From positions 1-64,000 of the forward strand of contig NZ_JAQIPB010000002.1 in NCBI RefSeq assembly GCF_028023875.1: a DNA stretch of 64,000 nucleotides. Reading direction: 5' to 3'. Of this stretch, positions 50,527 through 59,293 are shown one piece after another (position 1 is the first letter of the stretch; every line of letters begins with the position of its first letter). Below the pieces are notes generated by a model. It saw nothing but the letters and a program-made list of their open reading frames with translations. It was not told the DNA's origin and made no database searches. Source of the DNA: Xenophilus arseniciresistens (GTDB taxonomy: Bacteria; Pseudomonadota; Gammaproteobacteria; Burkholderiales; Burkholderiaceae_C). Made by a program: the position numbers and the translations under genes.

Positions 50527-53500
50527 CGCCACCGGGCTGCGGCCTGCGCCAACTGGTGGCCGCGCTGGGCGCCGCAGGCCTTCTGTGCGCTGGCGCCGTC
50601 GCGCACGCGCAGGACGACGGCCGTGCCGCTCTGGCCGAACAGGGTGCCTACTGGCAGAACATGGGCCGCAACGATCTGGCCGAGGAGAACTGGCGCAAGC
50701 TGCTGCGGCTGGATGCGAATTCCGCCGATGCGCTGTACGGCATGGCGCAGGTCGAACTCGCGCGCGGCCGCGCCGAGCAGGCCCAGCCCTGGATCGACCG
50801 CCTGCGCGCCGCCCATCCGCGCGATGCGCGCCTGGCACGGCTGGCGGCGGGCGGCCCGGCCATGAGCGACCTGCAGCGCGCCCGCGCGGCCGCGCAGGCC
50901 GGGCGCGTGGCCGAGGCCGTGCAGCTCTACCGCAGCGTGATCGGCAACCAGGCGCCGCCGCCCAACCTGGCGCGCGAGTACTACGAGCTGCTCAGCGGCA
51001 GCCCGCAGGACGGCGAGGAAGGCCTGCGCGGCCTGCAGAACCTGCTGCGCCAGCAGCCCGACAACGCGGAACTGCGCATCGCCGTGGCGCGTGCCCAGAC
51101 CTATCGCGAAGCCACGCGCCGCGAAGGCATCCGCAGCCTGTCCGAGATCGCCGGCGCGGGTGGCAGCGCCGCCGCGCCGGCACGCAACAGCTGGCGCCAG
51201 GCCCTGATCTGGCTCGATGCGCGCGAGCGCGACATCCCGCTCTACGAAGCCTTCCTGGCCGGCGGCCAGGACGACGCGGTGGCCGCGCGGCTGCAGGCCA
51301 TCCGCACGCCGCCCACCACCGCAGAAGGCACGCCGGCCTCGCCTGCCGCGCAGCCGGTGGCCGAAGGCTTCAGGGCCATCGAGCGCGGCGACCTGGCCGG
51401 CGCCGAGCAGCGCTTCCAGGACGCGCTGCGCCGCCAGAGCGGCTATGCCGAAGCGCAGGGTGGCCTGGGCATCGTGCGGCTGCGCCAGGAACGCTTTGGC
51501 GAAGCGCAGCAGCTGCTGGAGCAGGCCTCGCGCGGTGGTGGTGGCAACCGTTTTGCGTCGGCGCTGCGCAGCGCCTCGTACTGGGCGCTGATGCGCCAGG
51601 GCGACAGTGCACGCGAGCAGAACGACCTGCGCAACGCCCGCAGCCTCTACGAACGCGCCGTGCGCATCGACGGCCGCGAACCCACGGGCCTCAATGCCCT
51701 GGCCGACCTGCAAGCCGCCGAAGGGCAGTATGCCGAGGCCGAGGCCAACTACCGCCGCGTGCTGGAGGCCAGGGCCGATGACGCGCAGGCCCTGCGCGGC
51801 CTGATCGTGGTCTACACCCAGACCGGCCGGGCCGACGAGGCGCAGAAGCTGATGGCCCGCCTCACGCCCGAGCAACTGCGCGAGGCCGGCGGCCTGCGCA
51901 ACCTGCGCGCGGCCCAGGCGCGCAGCCAGGCGCGTGCGCGGCTGGAAGCCGGCGACGTGGCGGGCTCGCAGCGCCTGCTCGAAGACGCCATGCTGCAGAA
52001 CCCGGACGACCCGTGGCTGCGCCTGGACCTGGCACAGATCTACCGCCGCGGCGGGCAACTGGCGCAGGCGCGCAGCGTGATGGACGGGCTGCTGATGTCG
52101 CAGCCCGAGATGCCCGACGCCCTCTTCGCCAGCGCGCTGCTGGCCGGCGATGCCGGCGACGGCGCGGGCGGACTGGCCTACCTCGAGCGCATTCCCGCCG
52201 CATCGCGCACGCGCGAAATGCGCGAGCTGCAGCGCCGGCTGTGGGTGCAGACGCAGACGCAACGCGCGCTGGCGCTGGCCCGGCAAGGCCAGCAGGCCGC
52301 AGCGCGCGCGGTGCTGAGCGCCGCCGAATCCTCGCTGGGCCGCGACATGAGCTCGGACATCTGGGGGCCGCTGGCCGAAGCCTATGCCGAAGTGGGCGAC
52401 GCGCCGCGCGCGCTGGCCATGAGCCGCCAGTTGCTCGCGCGCCACCCCAGCCCCGCCATCGGCGACCGGCTGCTCTATGCCTCGGTGCTGGTCAAAAGCA
52501 AGCAGGACGTGGAGCTGGCGGCGCTGCTGCGCCAGTTGCAGGCCACGCCCATGACGCCAGCCCAGCGCGCGCAGTTCGATGGCCTGCGCAAGGGCTACCT
52601 GCTGCGCCAGGCCGATGTGCTGCGCGAAGCCGGCAACCTGGAGGCGGCCTTCAACATGCTCTCGCCGCTGCTGGCGGCGCAGCCCGATGATGCGGGCACG
52701 CTGGGCGCGCTGGCGCGCCTTTACTCCACCGCGCGCGACGAGACGCAGGCCCTGGCCATCTACCAGCGCATCCTGCAACGCAATCCCACCGATCTGGACA
52801 CGCTGCTGGCCGCAGCGGCCAGCGCCAGCGCCGCCCGGGCCCATGGCGATGCGCAGAGCTATGTGATGGCGGCCCTCAAGCAGGCGCCTGAACAGGCGCG
52901 CGTGCTGGCCGCGGCCGGGCGCGTGTTCCGCAACGCCGGCGACAACCGCCTGGCCGAGCAGTACCTGCAGGCCGCCGTGACGGCCGAGCAGCGCCTGGCC
53001 AACCCCTGGAGCCCCAGCCAAACGCCGGCCGCCCCGGGCGCCGCGCCGCTGGCGGGCGGCAACCCCTTTGCCGGCATGACGGGCCGCAACCTGCCCGGCC
53101 TGCCCGTTCCCAACGCCATGGCCGCGGCCCCGATGCTGCCGGCGCCTGCGATGCTGCCGGTCTCTGCCCCCTCTGCCGCGGCGGGCGCCGGCCTGCCGCC
53201 GCCACCGGCCTGGACGGGCCTGCCCGCGACCGCGCCGGCAGCCGCCGCCATGCCGCTGCCCACCCAGCCGGCCGGTGCGCTGCCCTGGCCCGAGAACCCG
53301 GCCGCGCCCGCGGCCAATGCGCCCGCCGCCCGGCCTGGCGCTGGCGCCAGCACCACGCGCCGCGGCAGCGGCAATCGCGCGGCCTCAACGGCTGCCGCGC
53401 GCAACGTGCCCGATGCCGCGGCCTATGCCGCGCCGCCAGCCGGCACGGCGCCCCCCGTGTATGCCAGCGGCCTGCCGGCGCCCGCCGCATCGGCAGGCTA

Positions 53501-54914
53501 CGCGGCGGACATAGGCATTCCCGCGCCGGCCCAGTACGGCGGCCTGCCGCTGCCCGTGCCGGCCGGCTACCCGCAGGCCCAGGCCTGGCCCGCACCGGGC
53601 ACGGGCGGCCTGCCGCCGCCGACGGGCGCAGCTGCAGCGGGCACCGGGCTGTGGAGCACCGGCGCGCCGGTGCTCAATGCGCCCGTCGATCCCCTTCGCG
53701 CCGAGCTGGACCAGCTGCGCAGCGAGCGCAGCAGCTCCATCAGCATGGGCATGGTCTATCGCAACCGCGAGGGCGAGGACGGCCTGAGCCGCCTGGCCGA
53801 CATCCAGGTGCCCATCGAAGGGCGCATCAGCGTGGGCGAAGGCAAGGTCGTGCTTTCGGCCACGCCCACCACGCTGGACGCGGGCACGCCGGCCTACACC
53901 TTCTCCACCGCGGCACGCTACGGCGCCGGCCCGGCGGCCGCGCTGGCCCAGGTCTACAACGTGGTGCCCTCGCCCGGCGCCCAGACGGCCACCGGCGTGG
54001 GCCTGAGCGTGGGCTATGAGAGCAAGAACTTCGATGCGGCCGTGGGCACCACACCGCTGGGCTTTCAGGAAAGCAACGTCATCGGCCACCTGCGGTACCG
54101 CGGCAACGTCACGGATTCGCTCAGCCTCAAGGGCGAGCTTTCGCGCAAGCCGGTGACCGACAGCCTGCTGTCCTTCGCCGGCACCGAGGACGTGCGCACG
54201 GGTGACCGCTGGGGCGGCGTGGTGGCCACCGGCGGGCGCGGCGACGTGACCTGGGACAGCGGCAGCTTCGGCCTGTACGGCTACGGCTCCTACCACGCGC
54301 TCACGGGCAACAACGTGGCCGACAACTTCCGCGTCGAGGGTGGCGGCGGCTTCTACGCGCACCTGCTGCGCAACGACACGCACACGCTGACGGCCGGCAT
54401 GAACGTGGGCCTGCTGCATTACGACAAGAACCTGAGCTACTTCACCTTCGGCCATGGCGGCTACTTCAGCCCGCAGCGCTACATCGGCCTGGACTTTCCC
54501 GTCAGCTGGAGCGGCAAGCACAACCGCCTGGCCTGGCGCGTGAATGCATCGCTGGGCGTGCAGTCGTTCACGCAGGACGAGACGCCCTACTTCCCCACCG
54601 ACGCCGTGCGCCAGTCGCAGGTGTACGAGGCCATGGGCCAGGCCACCGCGCTGCAGCTCAACAACACGGTGTTCACCGGCTACTACCCTTCCACCAGCCG
54701 CACGGGCTTGGCCTACAACCTGGGCGCCGCGCTGGAGTACCAGGTGGCGCCACAGCTCTTCCTGGGCGGCACGGTGGGGTTGAGCAATGCCCGCAACTAC
54801 CGCCAGTTCTCGGGCAACGTGTACCTGCGCTACCAGTTCGACAACAAGGGCAGCTCGCTGCTCAACGTGCCACCCAGCCTGTCACCGCTGACCTCGCCCT
54901 ACACGCCGATGTGA
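50502..54914 (+). CDS. bcsC: Cellulose export protein BcsC (TPR scaffold and outer-membrane barrel)
   Basis: Outer-membrane secretin-like exporter of 1470 residues, longer than E. coli BcsC (1157). Signal peptide to about 36 (GAVAHAQ). Residues about 40-830 are tetratricopeptide repeats (many A..Y..A..R.P... units). Residues about 835-1065 are an unusually long Pro/Ala/Gly-rich linker with repeated AP, LP and AGLPPP elements. The C-terminal 400 residues form the BCSC barrel (RSERSSSISMGMVYRNREGEDGLSRL, then beta strands to YLRYQFDNKG). It begins inside bcsZ, and its end overlaps the EAL gene by 16 bases tail to tail. Confidence 0.93.
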   Translation: MQHRRQGLTPPGCGLRQLVAALGAAGLLCAGAVAHAQDDGRAALAEQGAYWQNMGRNDLAEENWRKLLRLDANSADALYGMAQVELARGRAEQAQPWIDRLRAAHPRDARLARLAAGGPAMSDLQRARAAAQAGRVAEAVQLYRSVIGNQAPPPNLAREYYELLSGSPQDGEEGLRGLQNLLRQQPDNAELRIAVARAQTYREATRREGIRSLSEIAGAGGSAAAPARNSWRQALIWLDARERDIPLYEAFLAGGQDDAVAARLQAIRTPPTTAEGTPASPAAQPVAEGFRAIERGDLAGAEQRFQDALRRQSGYAEAQGGLGIVRLRQERFGEAQQLLEQASRGGGGNRFASALRSASYWALMRQGDSAREQNDLRNARSLYERAVRIDGREPTGLNALADLQAAEGQYAEAEANYRRVLEARADDAQALRGLIVVYTQTGRADEAQKLMARLTPEQLREAGGLRNLRAAQARSQARARLEAGDVAGSQRLLEDAMLQNPDDPWLRLDLAQIYRRGGQLAQARSVMDGLLMSQPEMPDALFASALLAGDAGDGAGGLAYLERIPAASRTREMRELQRRLWVQTQTQRALALARQGQQAAARAVLSAAESSLGRDMSSDIWGPLAEAYAEVGDAPRALAMSRQLLARHPSPAIGDRLLYASVLVKSKQDVELAALLRQLQATPMTPAQRAQFDGLRKGYLLRQADVLREAGNLEAAFNMLSPLLAAQPDDAGTLGALARLYSTARDETQALAIYQRILQRNPTDLDTLLAAAASASAARAHGDAQSYVMAALKQAPEQARVLAAAGRVFRNAGDNRLAEQYLQAAVTAEQRLANPWSPSQTPAAPGAAPLAGGNPFAGMTGRNLPGLPVPNAMAAAPMLPAPAMLPVSAPSAAAGAGLPPPPAWTGLPATAPAAAAMPLPTQPAGALPWPENPAAPAANAPAARPGAGASTTRRGSGNRAASTAAARNVPDAAAYAAPPAGTAPPVYASGLPAPAASAGYAADIGIPAPAQYGGLPLPVPAGYPQAQAWPAPGTGGLPPPTGAAAAGTGLWSTGAPVLNAPVDPLRAELDQLRSERSSSISMGMVYRNREGEDGLSRLADIQVPIEGRISVGEGKVVLSATPTTLDAGTPAYTFSTAARYGAGPAAALAQVYNVVPSPGAQTATGVGLSVGYESKNFDAAVGTTPLGFQESNVIGHLRYRGNVTDSLSLKGELSRKPVTDSLLSFAGTEDVRTGDRWGGVVATGGRGDVTWDSGSFGLYGYGSYHALTGNNVADNFRVEGGGGFYAHLLRNDTHTLTAGMNVGLLHYDKNLSYFTFGHGGYFSPQRYIGLDFPVSWSGKHNRLAWRVNASLGVQSFTQDETPYFPTDAVRQSQVYEAMGQATALQLNNTVFTGYYPSTSRTGLAYNLGAALEYQVAPQLFLGGTVGLSNARNYRQFSGNVYLRYQFDNKGSSLLNVPPSLSPLTSPYTPM

Positions 54915-56050
54915 GGCTGGGCCCAGCCGGGGGGCTGGGCCTCGAAGGCCTCGACCCAGGCCGGCAGCGCCTGCGGCCGCATGGGCGCTGCAATGCCGAA
55001 GCCCTGCCCCTGCGTGCAGCCCAGCGCGAGCAGCGCGCGGGCGTGGGCCGGCGTGGTCACGCCTTCGGCCACCACCTCGCAATCCAGGCTGCGCGCCAGC
55101 GCCAGCATGCCGCCGACGATGGCCGCATCCCGCGGGTCGTCGACCATGCCGCCCACGTAGGAGCGGTCCAGCTTGATACCGGAGACGGGCAAGGCGCGCA
55201 GGTAGCTCAGCATGGCGTAGCCGGTGCCGAAGTCATCGAGCAGCACGGGCACGCCCAGGTCGCGGCAGGCCCGGACCACGCGCGCGGCGTCGTCCAGATC
55301 GTCCAGCACCGGCGCTTCGAGCAGTTCCAGCTCCAGCGGCACGGAGATGCCGGCATCGCCGCAGCGCAGGTGCTGCGCCAGCTGCCCAATGAAATCGTCG
55401 CGCACCAGATGGCGCGGACTGATGTTGACGCTGATGGGCATGCGCCGGCCCGGCTCGCGCCATGCCGGAGCCCAGGCGGCGCACTGCAGGCCGGCCTGGC
55501 GCAGCGCCCACTCGCCCAGCTCCTCGATCAACGTGTCGTCCTGGATCGAGGGCACGAAATGCCGGGGCGGCAGCCAGCCGTGCTCAGGATGGGCCCAGCG
55601 CACCAGCGCCTCGACGCCGATCACGCGGCCGCGGGCCATGTCGACCTTGGGCTGGTAATCGAGCCTGAACTCGCCGGCCGCAAGACCCTGCGCGATCTGG
55701 GCCCTGGACAGGGCCACACGCGTGTCCGCATCGCCCAGCGCCTCGGTGGCGCGCGCTGCCGGCCAGCAGGTCCAGAGCACCTGCTGCGCGTCCATGCGCT
55801 CGCCATGCAGCTGCAGCGTGCGCAGGGGGCCGCCCGCCGTGCGCAGCGAGGCGCGCTCGAAATCGACCTCCGTCTCGTGCGGTCGCGGCAGCTGCGCGAG
55901 CGCGGGCGAGCCTTCGCCCTGCAGCAGCTGGGCCGGACGGCCGATCAGTTGGCCGGGCTCGTACTCGAGCAGCGCGTGTGCACTGGCATCGGCCCAGACG
56001 ATGGTCTGCGCGCGAACGGTGAAATGGCCGGGAAGTGGGCGGTGGGGCAT
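54899..56050 (-). CDS. EAL-domain c-di-GMP phosphodiesterase
   Basis: 383 residues. The N-terminal 110 residues look like a degenerate PAS-type sensor (TIVWADASAHALLEYEPGQLIGRPA). The EAL domain covers about 125-375 with EALVRW (start motif), NISPRH, ELELLEAP, LLDDFGTGYA, IKLDRSYV, VVAEGVTT and the Gln-containing TQGQGFGIAAPM. All residues usually needed for Mg2+ binding and hydrolysis appear present, so it should linearise c-di-GMP to pGpG. It lies directly downstream of and convergent with bcsC, so it probably limits c-di-GMP available to BcsA. Confidence 0.93.
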   Translation of the reverse strand: MPHRPLPGHFTVRAQTIVWADASAHALLEYEPGQLIGRPAQLLQGEGSPALAQLPRPHETEVDFERASLRTAGGPLRTLQLHGERMDAQQVLWTCWPAARATEALGDADTRVALSRAQIAQGLAAGEFRLDYQPKVDMARGRVIGVEALVRWAHPEHGWLPPRHFVPSIQDDTLIEELGEWALRQAGLQCAAWAPAWREPGRRMPISVNISPRHLVRDDFIGQLAQHLRCGDAGISVPLELELLEAPVLDDLDDAARVVRACRDLGVPVLLDDFGTGYAMLSYLRALPVSGIKLDRSYVGGMVDDPRDAAIVGGMLALARSLDCEVVAEGVTTPAHARALLALGCTQGQGFGIAAPMRPQALPAWVEAFEAQPPGWAQPHIGV

Positions 56051-56101
56051 GACGGGCGGCGAAAGGCTCGCACATTGTCATGCGGGCGTGGCGGGCGCGC
56101 C

Positions 56102-57508
56102 TCAGTAATCGTCGCCCATGCCCATGGCCAGGTTCTCGAACTTGGTCAGCGGCTTGAGGAAGGCCAGCTTGACGCTGCCCGTGGGGCCGTTGCGGTGCTT
56201 GGCGATGATCACCTCGGCCACGCCAGGCTCCTTGGAGTCCTTGTTGTAGTAGTCGTCGCGGTAGATGAACATGATCAGGTCCGCGTCCTGCTCGATGGCG
56301 CCGGACTCGCGCAGGTCGCTCATCATCGGCCGCTTGTCGGTGCGGCTTTCCACGCCGCGCGAGAGCTGCGACAGCGCGATCACGGGGCACTTGAGTTCCT
56401 TGGCCAGCATCTTCAGGCCGCGCGAGATTTCGCCCACCGCGGTGGCGCGGTTCTCGTCGCTCATGCTGCTGGAGGTGCTCATCAGCTGCAGGTAGTCGAC
56501 CACGATCAGGCCCAGGCGACCGTACTGGCGTGCCAGGCGGCGCGAGTTGGCGCGCAGCTCGCTGGACGTGAGGCCCGGCGTCTCGTCGATGTGCAGCGAG
56601 ATCGTGCGCAGCTTCTCGATGGCTTCGGTCAGGCGCGGCCATTCCTCGTCGGTCAGCTTGCCCGTGCGCAGGTGGCCCTGGTCGATGCGGCCGATGGAGC
56701 CCACGATACGCACCGCGAGCTGCGCCGCGCCCATTTCCATCGAGAACACGGCCACCGGCAGGCCCTCTTCCAGCGCCACATGCTCGGCGATGTTGATGGC
56801 CAGCGATGTCTTGCCCATCGAAGGCCGCGCGGCCAGCACGATCATGTCGCCGGGCTGCAGGCCCGAGGTCATCTTGTCGAACTCGTAGAAGCCGGTGCGA
56901 ACGCCCGTGATGTCGTTCGGGTTGTCGGCCATCTCGGTCACGCGGTCCAGCAGGTCGACCACCAGGGAATCCATGCTCTGGAAGCCCTGCTTCATGCGCG
57001 AGCCTTCTTCGCCGATGTTGAAGATCTTCTGCTCGGCCTCGTCGAGCATCTTGTCCACGGCCTTGCCCTGCGGGTTGAAGGCGTTGGTGGCGATCTCATC
57101 GGCGGCCGAGATCAGCTTGCGCAGGATCGAGCGCTCGCGAACGATCTCGCCGTAGCGGCGGATGTTGCTGGAGCTGGGCACGTACTGGGCCAGCGAGTTG
57201 AGGTACTGCAGCCCGCCCACCTCCTCGGCCTTGCCCATGGTCTGCAGCTGCTCGTGCACGGTGATCACGTCGGCCGGCTTGTTGCCGTTGATCAGGCCGC
57301 CGATGGCCGCAAAGATCAGCTTGTGCTCGTGGCGGTAGAAGTCGCCATCGACCAGGATGTCGCCGACCCGGTCCCAGGCGCCGTTGTCCAGCAACAGGCC
57401 GCCCAGCACGCTGGATTCGGCTTCGATGCTGTGCGGCGGCACGCGCAGCTGGGCCACCTGGCGATCATTCGAAGGGTCGTTGTCGGCGTAGGAAAAGACG
57501 GCGGACAT
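56102..57508 (-). CDS. dnaB: Replicative DNA helicase DnaB
   Basis: Hexameric 5'-3' helicase of the replication fork, 468 residues. The N-terminal domain (LRVPPHSIEAESSVLGGLLLDN, about 19-40) is followed by a linker and a RecA-like domain with Walker A AARPSMGKTSLAINIAEHVA (about 224-243) and the conserved RPMMSDLRESGAIEQDADLIMFIYRDDYY (about 390-418). The ribosome-binding site AAGGAG precedes ATG 57508. No intein is present. It lies downstream of the ribosomal S6 operon but a terminator at 57617-57647 separates them. Confidence 0.97.
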   Translation of the reverse strand: MSAVFSYADNDPSNDRQVAQLRVPPHSIEAESSVLGGLLLDNGAWDRVGDILVDGDFYRHEHKLIFAAIGGLINGNKPADVITVHEQLQTMGKAEEVGGLQYLNSLAQYVPSSSNIRRYGEIVRERSILRKLISAADEIATNAFNPQGKAVDKMLDEAEQKIFNIGEEGSRMKQGFQSMDSLVVDLLDRVTEMADNPNDITGVRTGFYEFDKMTSGLQPGDMIVLAARPSMGKTSLAINIAEHVALEEGLPVAVFSMEMGAAQLAVRIVGSIGRIDQGHLRTGKLTDEEWPRLTEAIEKLRTISLHIDETPGLTSSELRANSRRLARQYGRLGLIVVDYLQLMSTSSSMSDENRATAVGEISRGLKMLAKELKCPVIALSQLSRGVESRTDKRPMMSDLRESGAIEQDADLIMFIYRDDYYNKDSKEPGVAEVIIAKHRNGPTGSVKLAFLKPLTKFENLAMGMGDDY

Positions 57509-57616
57509 GGGTCTCCTTGCAACCCACGATGCTAGGCCCCTAAAGAGACCAAGTCATGGGATAAGGCTGTGGAAAAGCGGTGCTTATCCAGTGGGCTGCG
57601 CGGGACAAGCGCGGCA

Positions 57617-57647
57617 CACAAAAAACAAAGCCGCCCCGAAGGGCGGC
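57617..57647 (-). terminator. Terminator of the rpsF-rplI operon
   Basis: Reading the minus strand, AGCCGCCC TTCG GGGCGGCT is a stable UUCG-loop hairpin followed by TTGTTTTTTG. A second hairpin GAGAGCCCTGCGCTCTC lies just upstream (57661-57677). Intrinsic terminator after rplI. Confidence 0.9.
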
Positions 57648-57694
57648 TCCTCGAAGAACGAGAGCGCAGGGCTCTCGCTCCTGACGGCAAAACC

Positions 57695-58147
57695 TCAGGC
57701 GGTTTCGCCGTACACCGTCACGGTGATCTCGACCACCACGTCGGTGTGCAGTTGCACGGCCACGGTGGTGTCGCCCACGGTCTTGATGGGGCCGTTGGGC
57801 AGGCGCACCTGCGACTTCACGACTTCGTAGCCCGACTTCTTCAGCTCGTCAGCCACGTCGTGGTTCGTGACGGAGCCGAACAGGCGACCGTCCACACCGG
57901 CCTTTTGCGTCAGCTTGACGGTCGAGCCGGCGAGCTTCTCGCCTTGGGCCTGGGCAGCAGCCAGCTTGGCGGCAGCAGCCTTTTCCAGGTCGGCGCGCTT
58001 GGCTTCGAATTCAGCCTTGGCCGCTTCGGTGGCACGACGTGCACGGCCCGAGGGGATCAGGAAGTTGCGAGCGTAGCCATCCTTGACCTTGACGATTTCG
58101 CCCAGGTTGCCGAGGTTGACGACCTTGTCCAGAAGAATGATCTGCAT
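57695..58147 (-). CDS. rplI: 50S ribosomal protein L9
   Basis: 150 residues. Starts [32 protein letters not shown], the conserved L9 N-terminal domain; residues 40-75 are the long connecting helix, and the C-terminal domain includes [18 protein letters not shown]9 bridges neighbouring ribosomes and has a mild role in fidelity. Last gene of the rpsF-priB-rpsR-rplI operon, 17 bp after rpsR. Confidence 0.98.
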   Translation of the reverse strand: MQIILLDKVVNLGNLGEIVKVKDGYARNFLIPSGRARRATEAAKAEFEAKRADLEKAAAAKLAAAQAQGEKLAGSTVKLTQKAGVDGRLFGSVTNHDVADELKKSGYEVVKSQVRLPNGPIKTVGDTTVAVQLHTDVVVEITVTVYGETA

Positions 58148-58164
58148 GTGAGTTCCCCTTCTTC

Positions 58165-58446
58165 TTAGATGCGGTGCTGGTCGGTGTACGGCACCAGCGC
58201 GAGGAAGCGTGCACGCTTGATCGCGGTGTTGAGCTGGCGCTGGTAGATCGCGCGCGTGCCGGTCAGGCGTGCGGGGATGATCTTGCCGTTTTCGCTGATG
58301 AAATCACGCAGCGTGTCGACATCCTTGTAGTCGATCTCTTCGACGCCGGCGACGGTGAAGCGGCAGAAACGCTTGCGCTTGAACAGCAGCGACTGGGTGT
58401 TGCGCTTCGGACGCTTGTCCTTGTTGAACTTCTTGAACGTGGCCAT
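58165..58446 (-). CDS. rpsR: 30S ribosomal protein S18
   Basis: 93 residues, normal length. [39 protein letters not shown], covering about residues 27-65, is standard S18, with the basic N-terminus ([14 protein letters not shown]) and the C-terminal [14 protein letters not shown]. It binds S6 on the 30S platform and, with S6, may regulate its own operon through the leader. Located 18 bp after priB. Confidence 0.98.
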   Translation of the reverse strand: MATFKKFNKDKRPKRNTQSLLFKRKRFCRFTVAGVEEIDYKDVDTLRDFISENGKIIPARLTGTRAIYQRQLNTAIKRARFLALVPYTDQHRI

Positions 58447-58464
58447 CTGGGACCTCTCGAAAAA

Positions 58465-58773
58465 TTAATCTTGCTGGAACTCAGTGATGTGGAGCACCGG
58501 GTGCTTGCCGTTTCGCGGATTGGCCAGGAAGCCCTGGAAGCGCCAATGGCTCCCAAGAGGCAGCTGCGCCAGACGCTCTGCCACCGAAGCGAAGGCCACT
58601 GCCTTCAAGGCCGCCTTCACCTGCCGGCCCTGGCCGGCTTCGACATGCATGGACTCGTGTTCGAGCCGCAGGTCGATGGCGGGCAGACCCGCCGGGGTGA
58701 AACGCAAGGCAGCCAGTTCGGTGATGCAGGCGCTCAGCAGCAGCTGATTGACCGCACCCGTTCGGGGCTCCAC
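58465..58773 (-). CDS. priB: Primosomal replication protein N
   Basis: Single-stranded-DNA-binding OB-fold protein of 102 residues, part of the PriA-dependent restart primosome. Seen: NQLLLSACITELAALRFTPAGLPAIDLRLEHES (about 9-41) and AFASVAERLAQLPLGSHWRFQGFLANPRNGKHPVLHITEFQ. The start is GTG 58773, one base after the rpsF stop, since no ATG is present near the conserved N-terminus. The position between rpsF and rpsR is conserved in beta- and gammaproteobacteria. Confidence 0.94.
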   Translation of the reverse strand: MEPRTGAVNQLLLSACITELAALRFTPAGLPAIDLRLEHESMHVEAGQGRQVKAALKAVAFASVAERLAQLPLGSHWRFQGFLANPRNGKHPVLHITEFQQD

Positions 58774-58774
58774 T

Positions 58775-59149
58775 TCAACCGTTGTTGGCGGCGTACTCGG
58801 CCTGGGCGGCCTTGCGCGCTTCTTCGCGCTCCACGGTCTTCATCATCGACGACGGGCCGGTCTCGGCCTTCTTCTTCTGCACCGTCAGGTGGCGCAGAAC
58901 GGCGTCGTTGAACTTGAAGGCGTGCTCGAGCTCGGCCATCACGGCCTGGTCAGCCTCGATGTTCACGCACAGGTAGTGCGCCTTGTTCAGCTTGTTGATC
59001 TGGTAGGCCAGCTGGCGGCGGCCCCAGTCTTCGACACGATGCACCTTGCCGTTGCCGGTGGCGATCATGCCCTTGTAGCGCTCCAGCATGGCCGGAACCT
59101 GCTCGCTCTGATCCGGGTGGATCAGCAGAATGATTTCGTAGTGACGCAT
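58775..59149 (-). CDS. rpsF: 30S ribosomal protein S6
   Basis: 124 residues, starting [45 protein letters not shown] (about 41-60) is the conserved core. The C-terminal tail is basic and acidic mixed, with the Ala-rich end. First gene of the operon, preceded by a 118-nt leader with a candidate S6:S18 binding structure and an AAGGAG ribosome-binding site. Confidence 0.98.
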   Translation of the reverse strand: MRHYEIILLIHPDQSEQVPAMLERYKGMIATGNGKVHRVEDWGRRQLAYQINKLNKAHYLCVNIEADQAVMAELEHAFKFNDAVLRHLTVQKKKAETGPSSMMKTVEREEARKAAQAEYAANNG

Positions 59150-59177
59150 GACACTCCTTGAGGATGGATGCCCGCAT

Positions 59178-59237
59178 GTGGCGCCGCAAGCCCTTGAAAA
59201 AGGCCGCGCGCTGCATGATCCGGGCTTGGAAAGCCAC
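59178..59237 (-). promoter_or_regulatory. Structured leader of the rpsF operon, S6:S18-type candidate
   Basis: On the minus strand GTGGC (59237-59233) pairs with GCCAC (59182-59178), and inside it AAGCCC pairs with GGGCTT, leaving unpaired TTTCC and GCGGC sides and a large apical loop with CCGGATC. This bulged long stem just before the S6 gene resembles the S6:S18 autoregulatory RNA that carries a CCG motif. It is a prediction by eye. Confidence 0.45.
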
Positions 59238-59274
59238 CCGCCGCGTCCAGGCGGTGTGGCAAGGAAAGCCCGCG

Positions 59275-59280
59275 AGTATA
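59275..59280 (-). promoter_or_regulatory. -10 box of the rpsF operon promoter
   Basis: TATACT on the minus strand, with a GC-rich discriminator; a -35-like GAGTCA lies about 17 bp upstream. The transcript would start near 59268, giving a leader of about 118 nt. Confidence 0.55.
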
Positions 59281-59293
59281 GCAGGCGGTTGAC

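Noticed and set aside
53010-53695. Low-complexity stretch in bcsC considered as a frameshift or assembly artefact
   Set aside because: The frame is unbroken on both sides, codon use stays like that of the gene, and both the TPR part and the barrel are in the same frame.
56102-57508. Possible intein in dnaB
   Set aside because: The gene has the normal 468-residue length and continuous helicase motifs.
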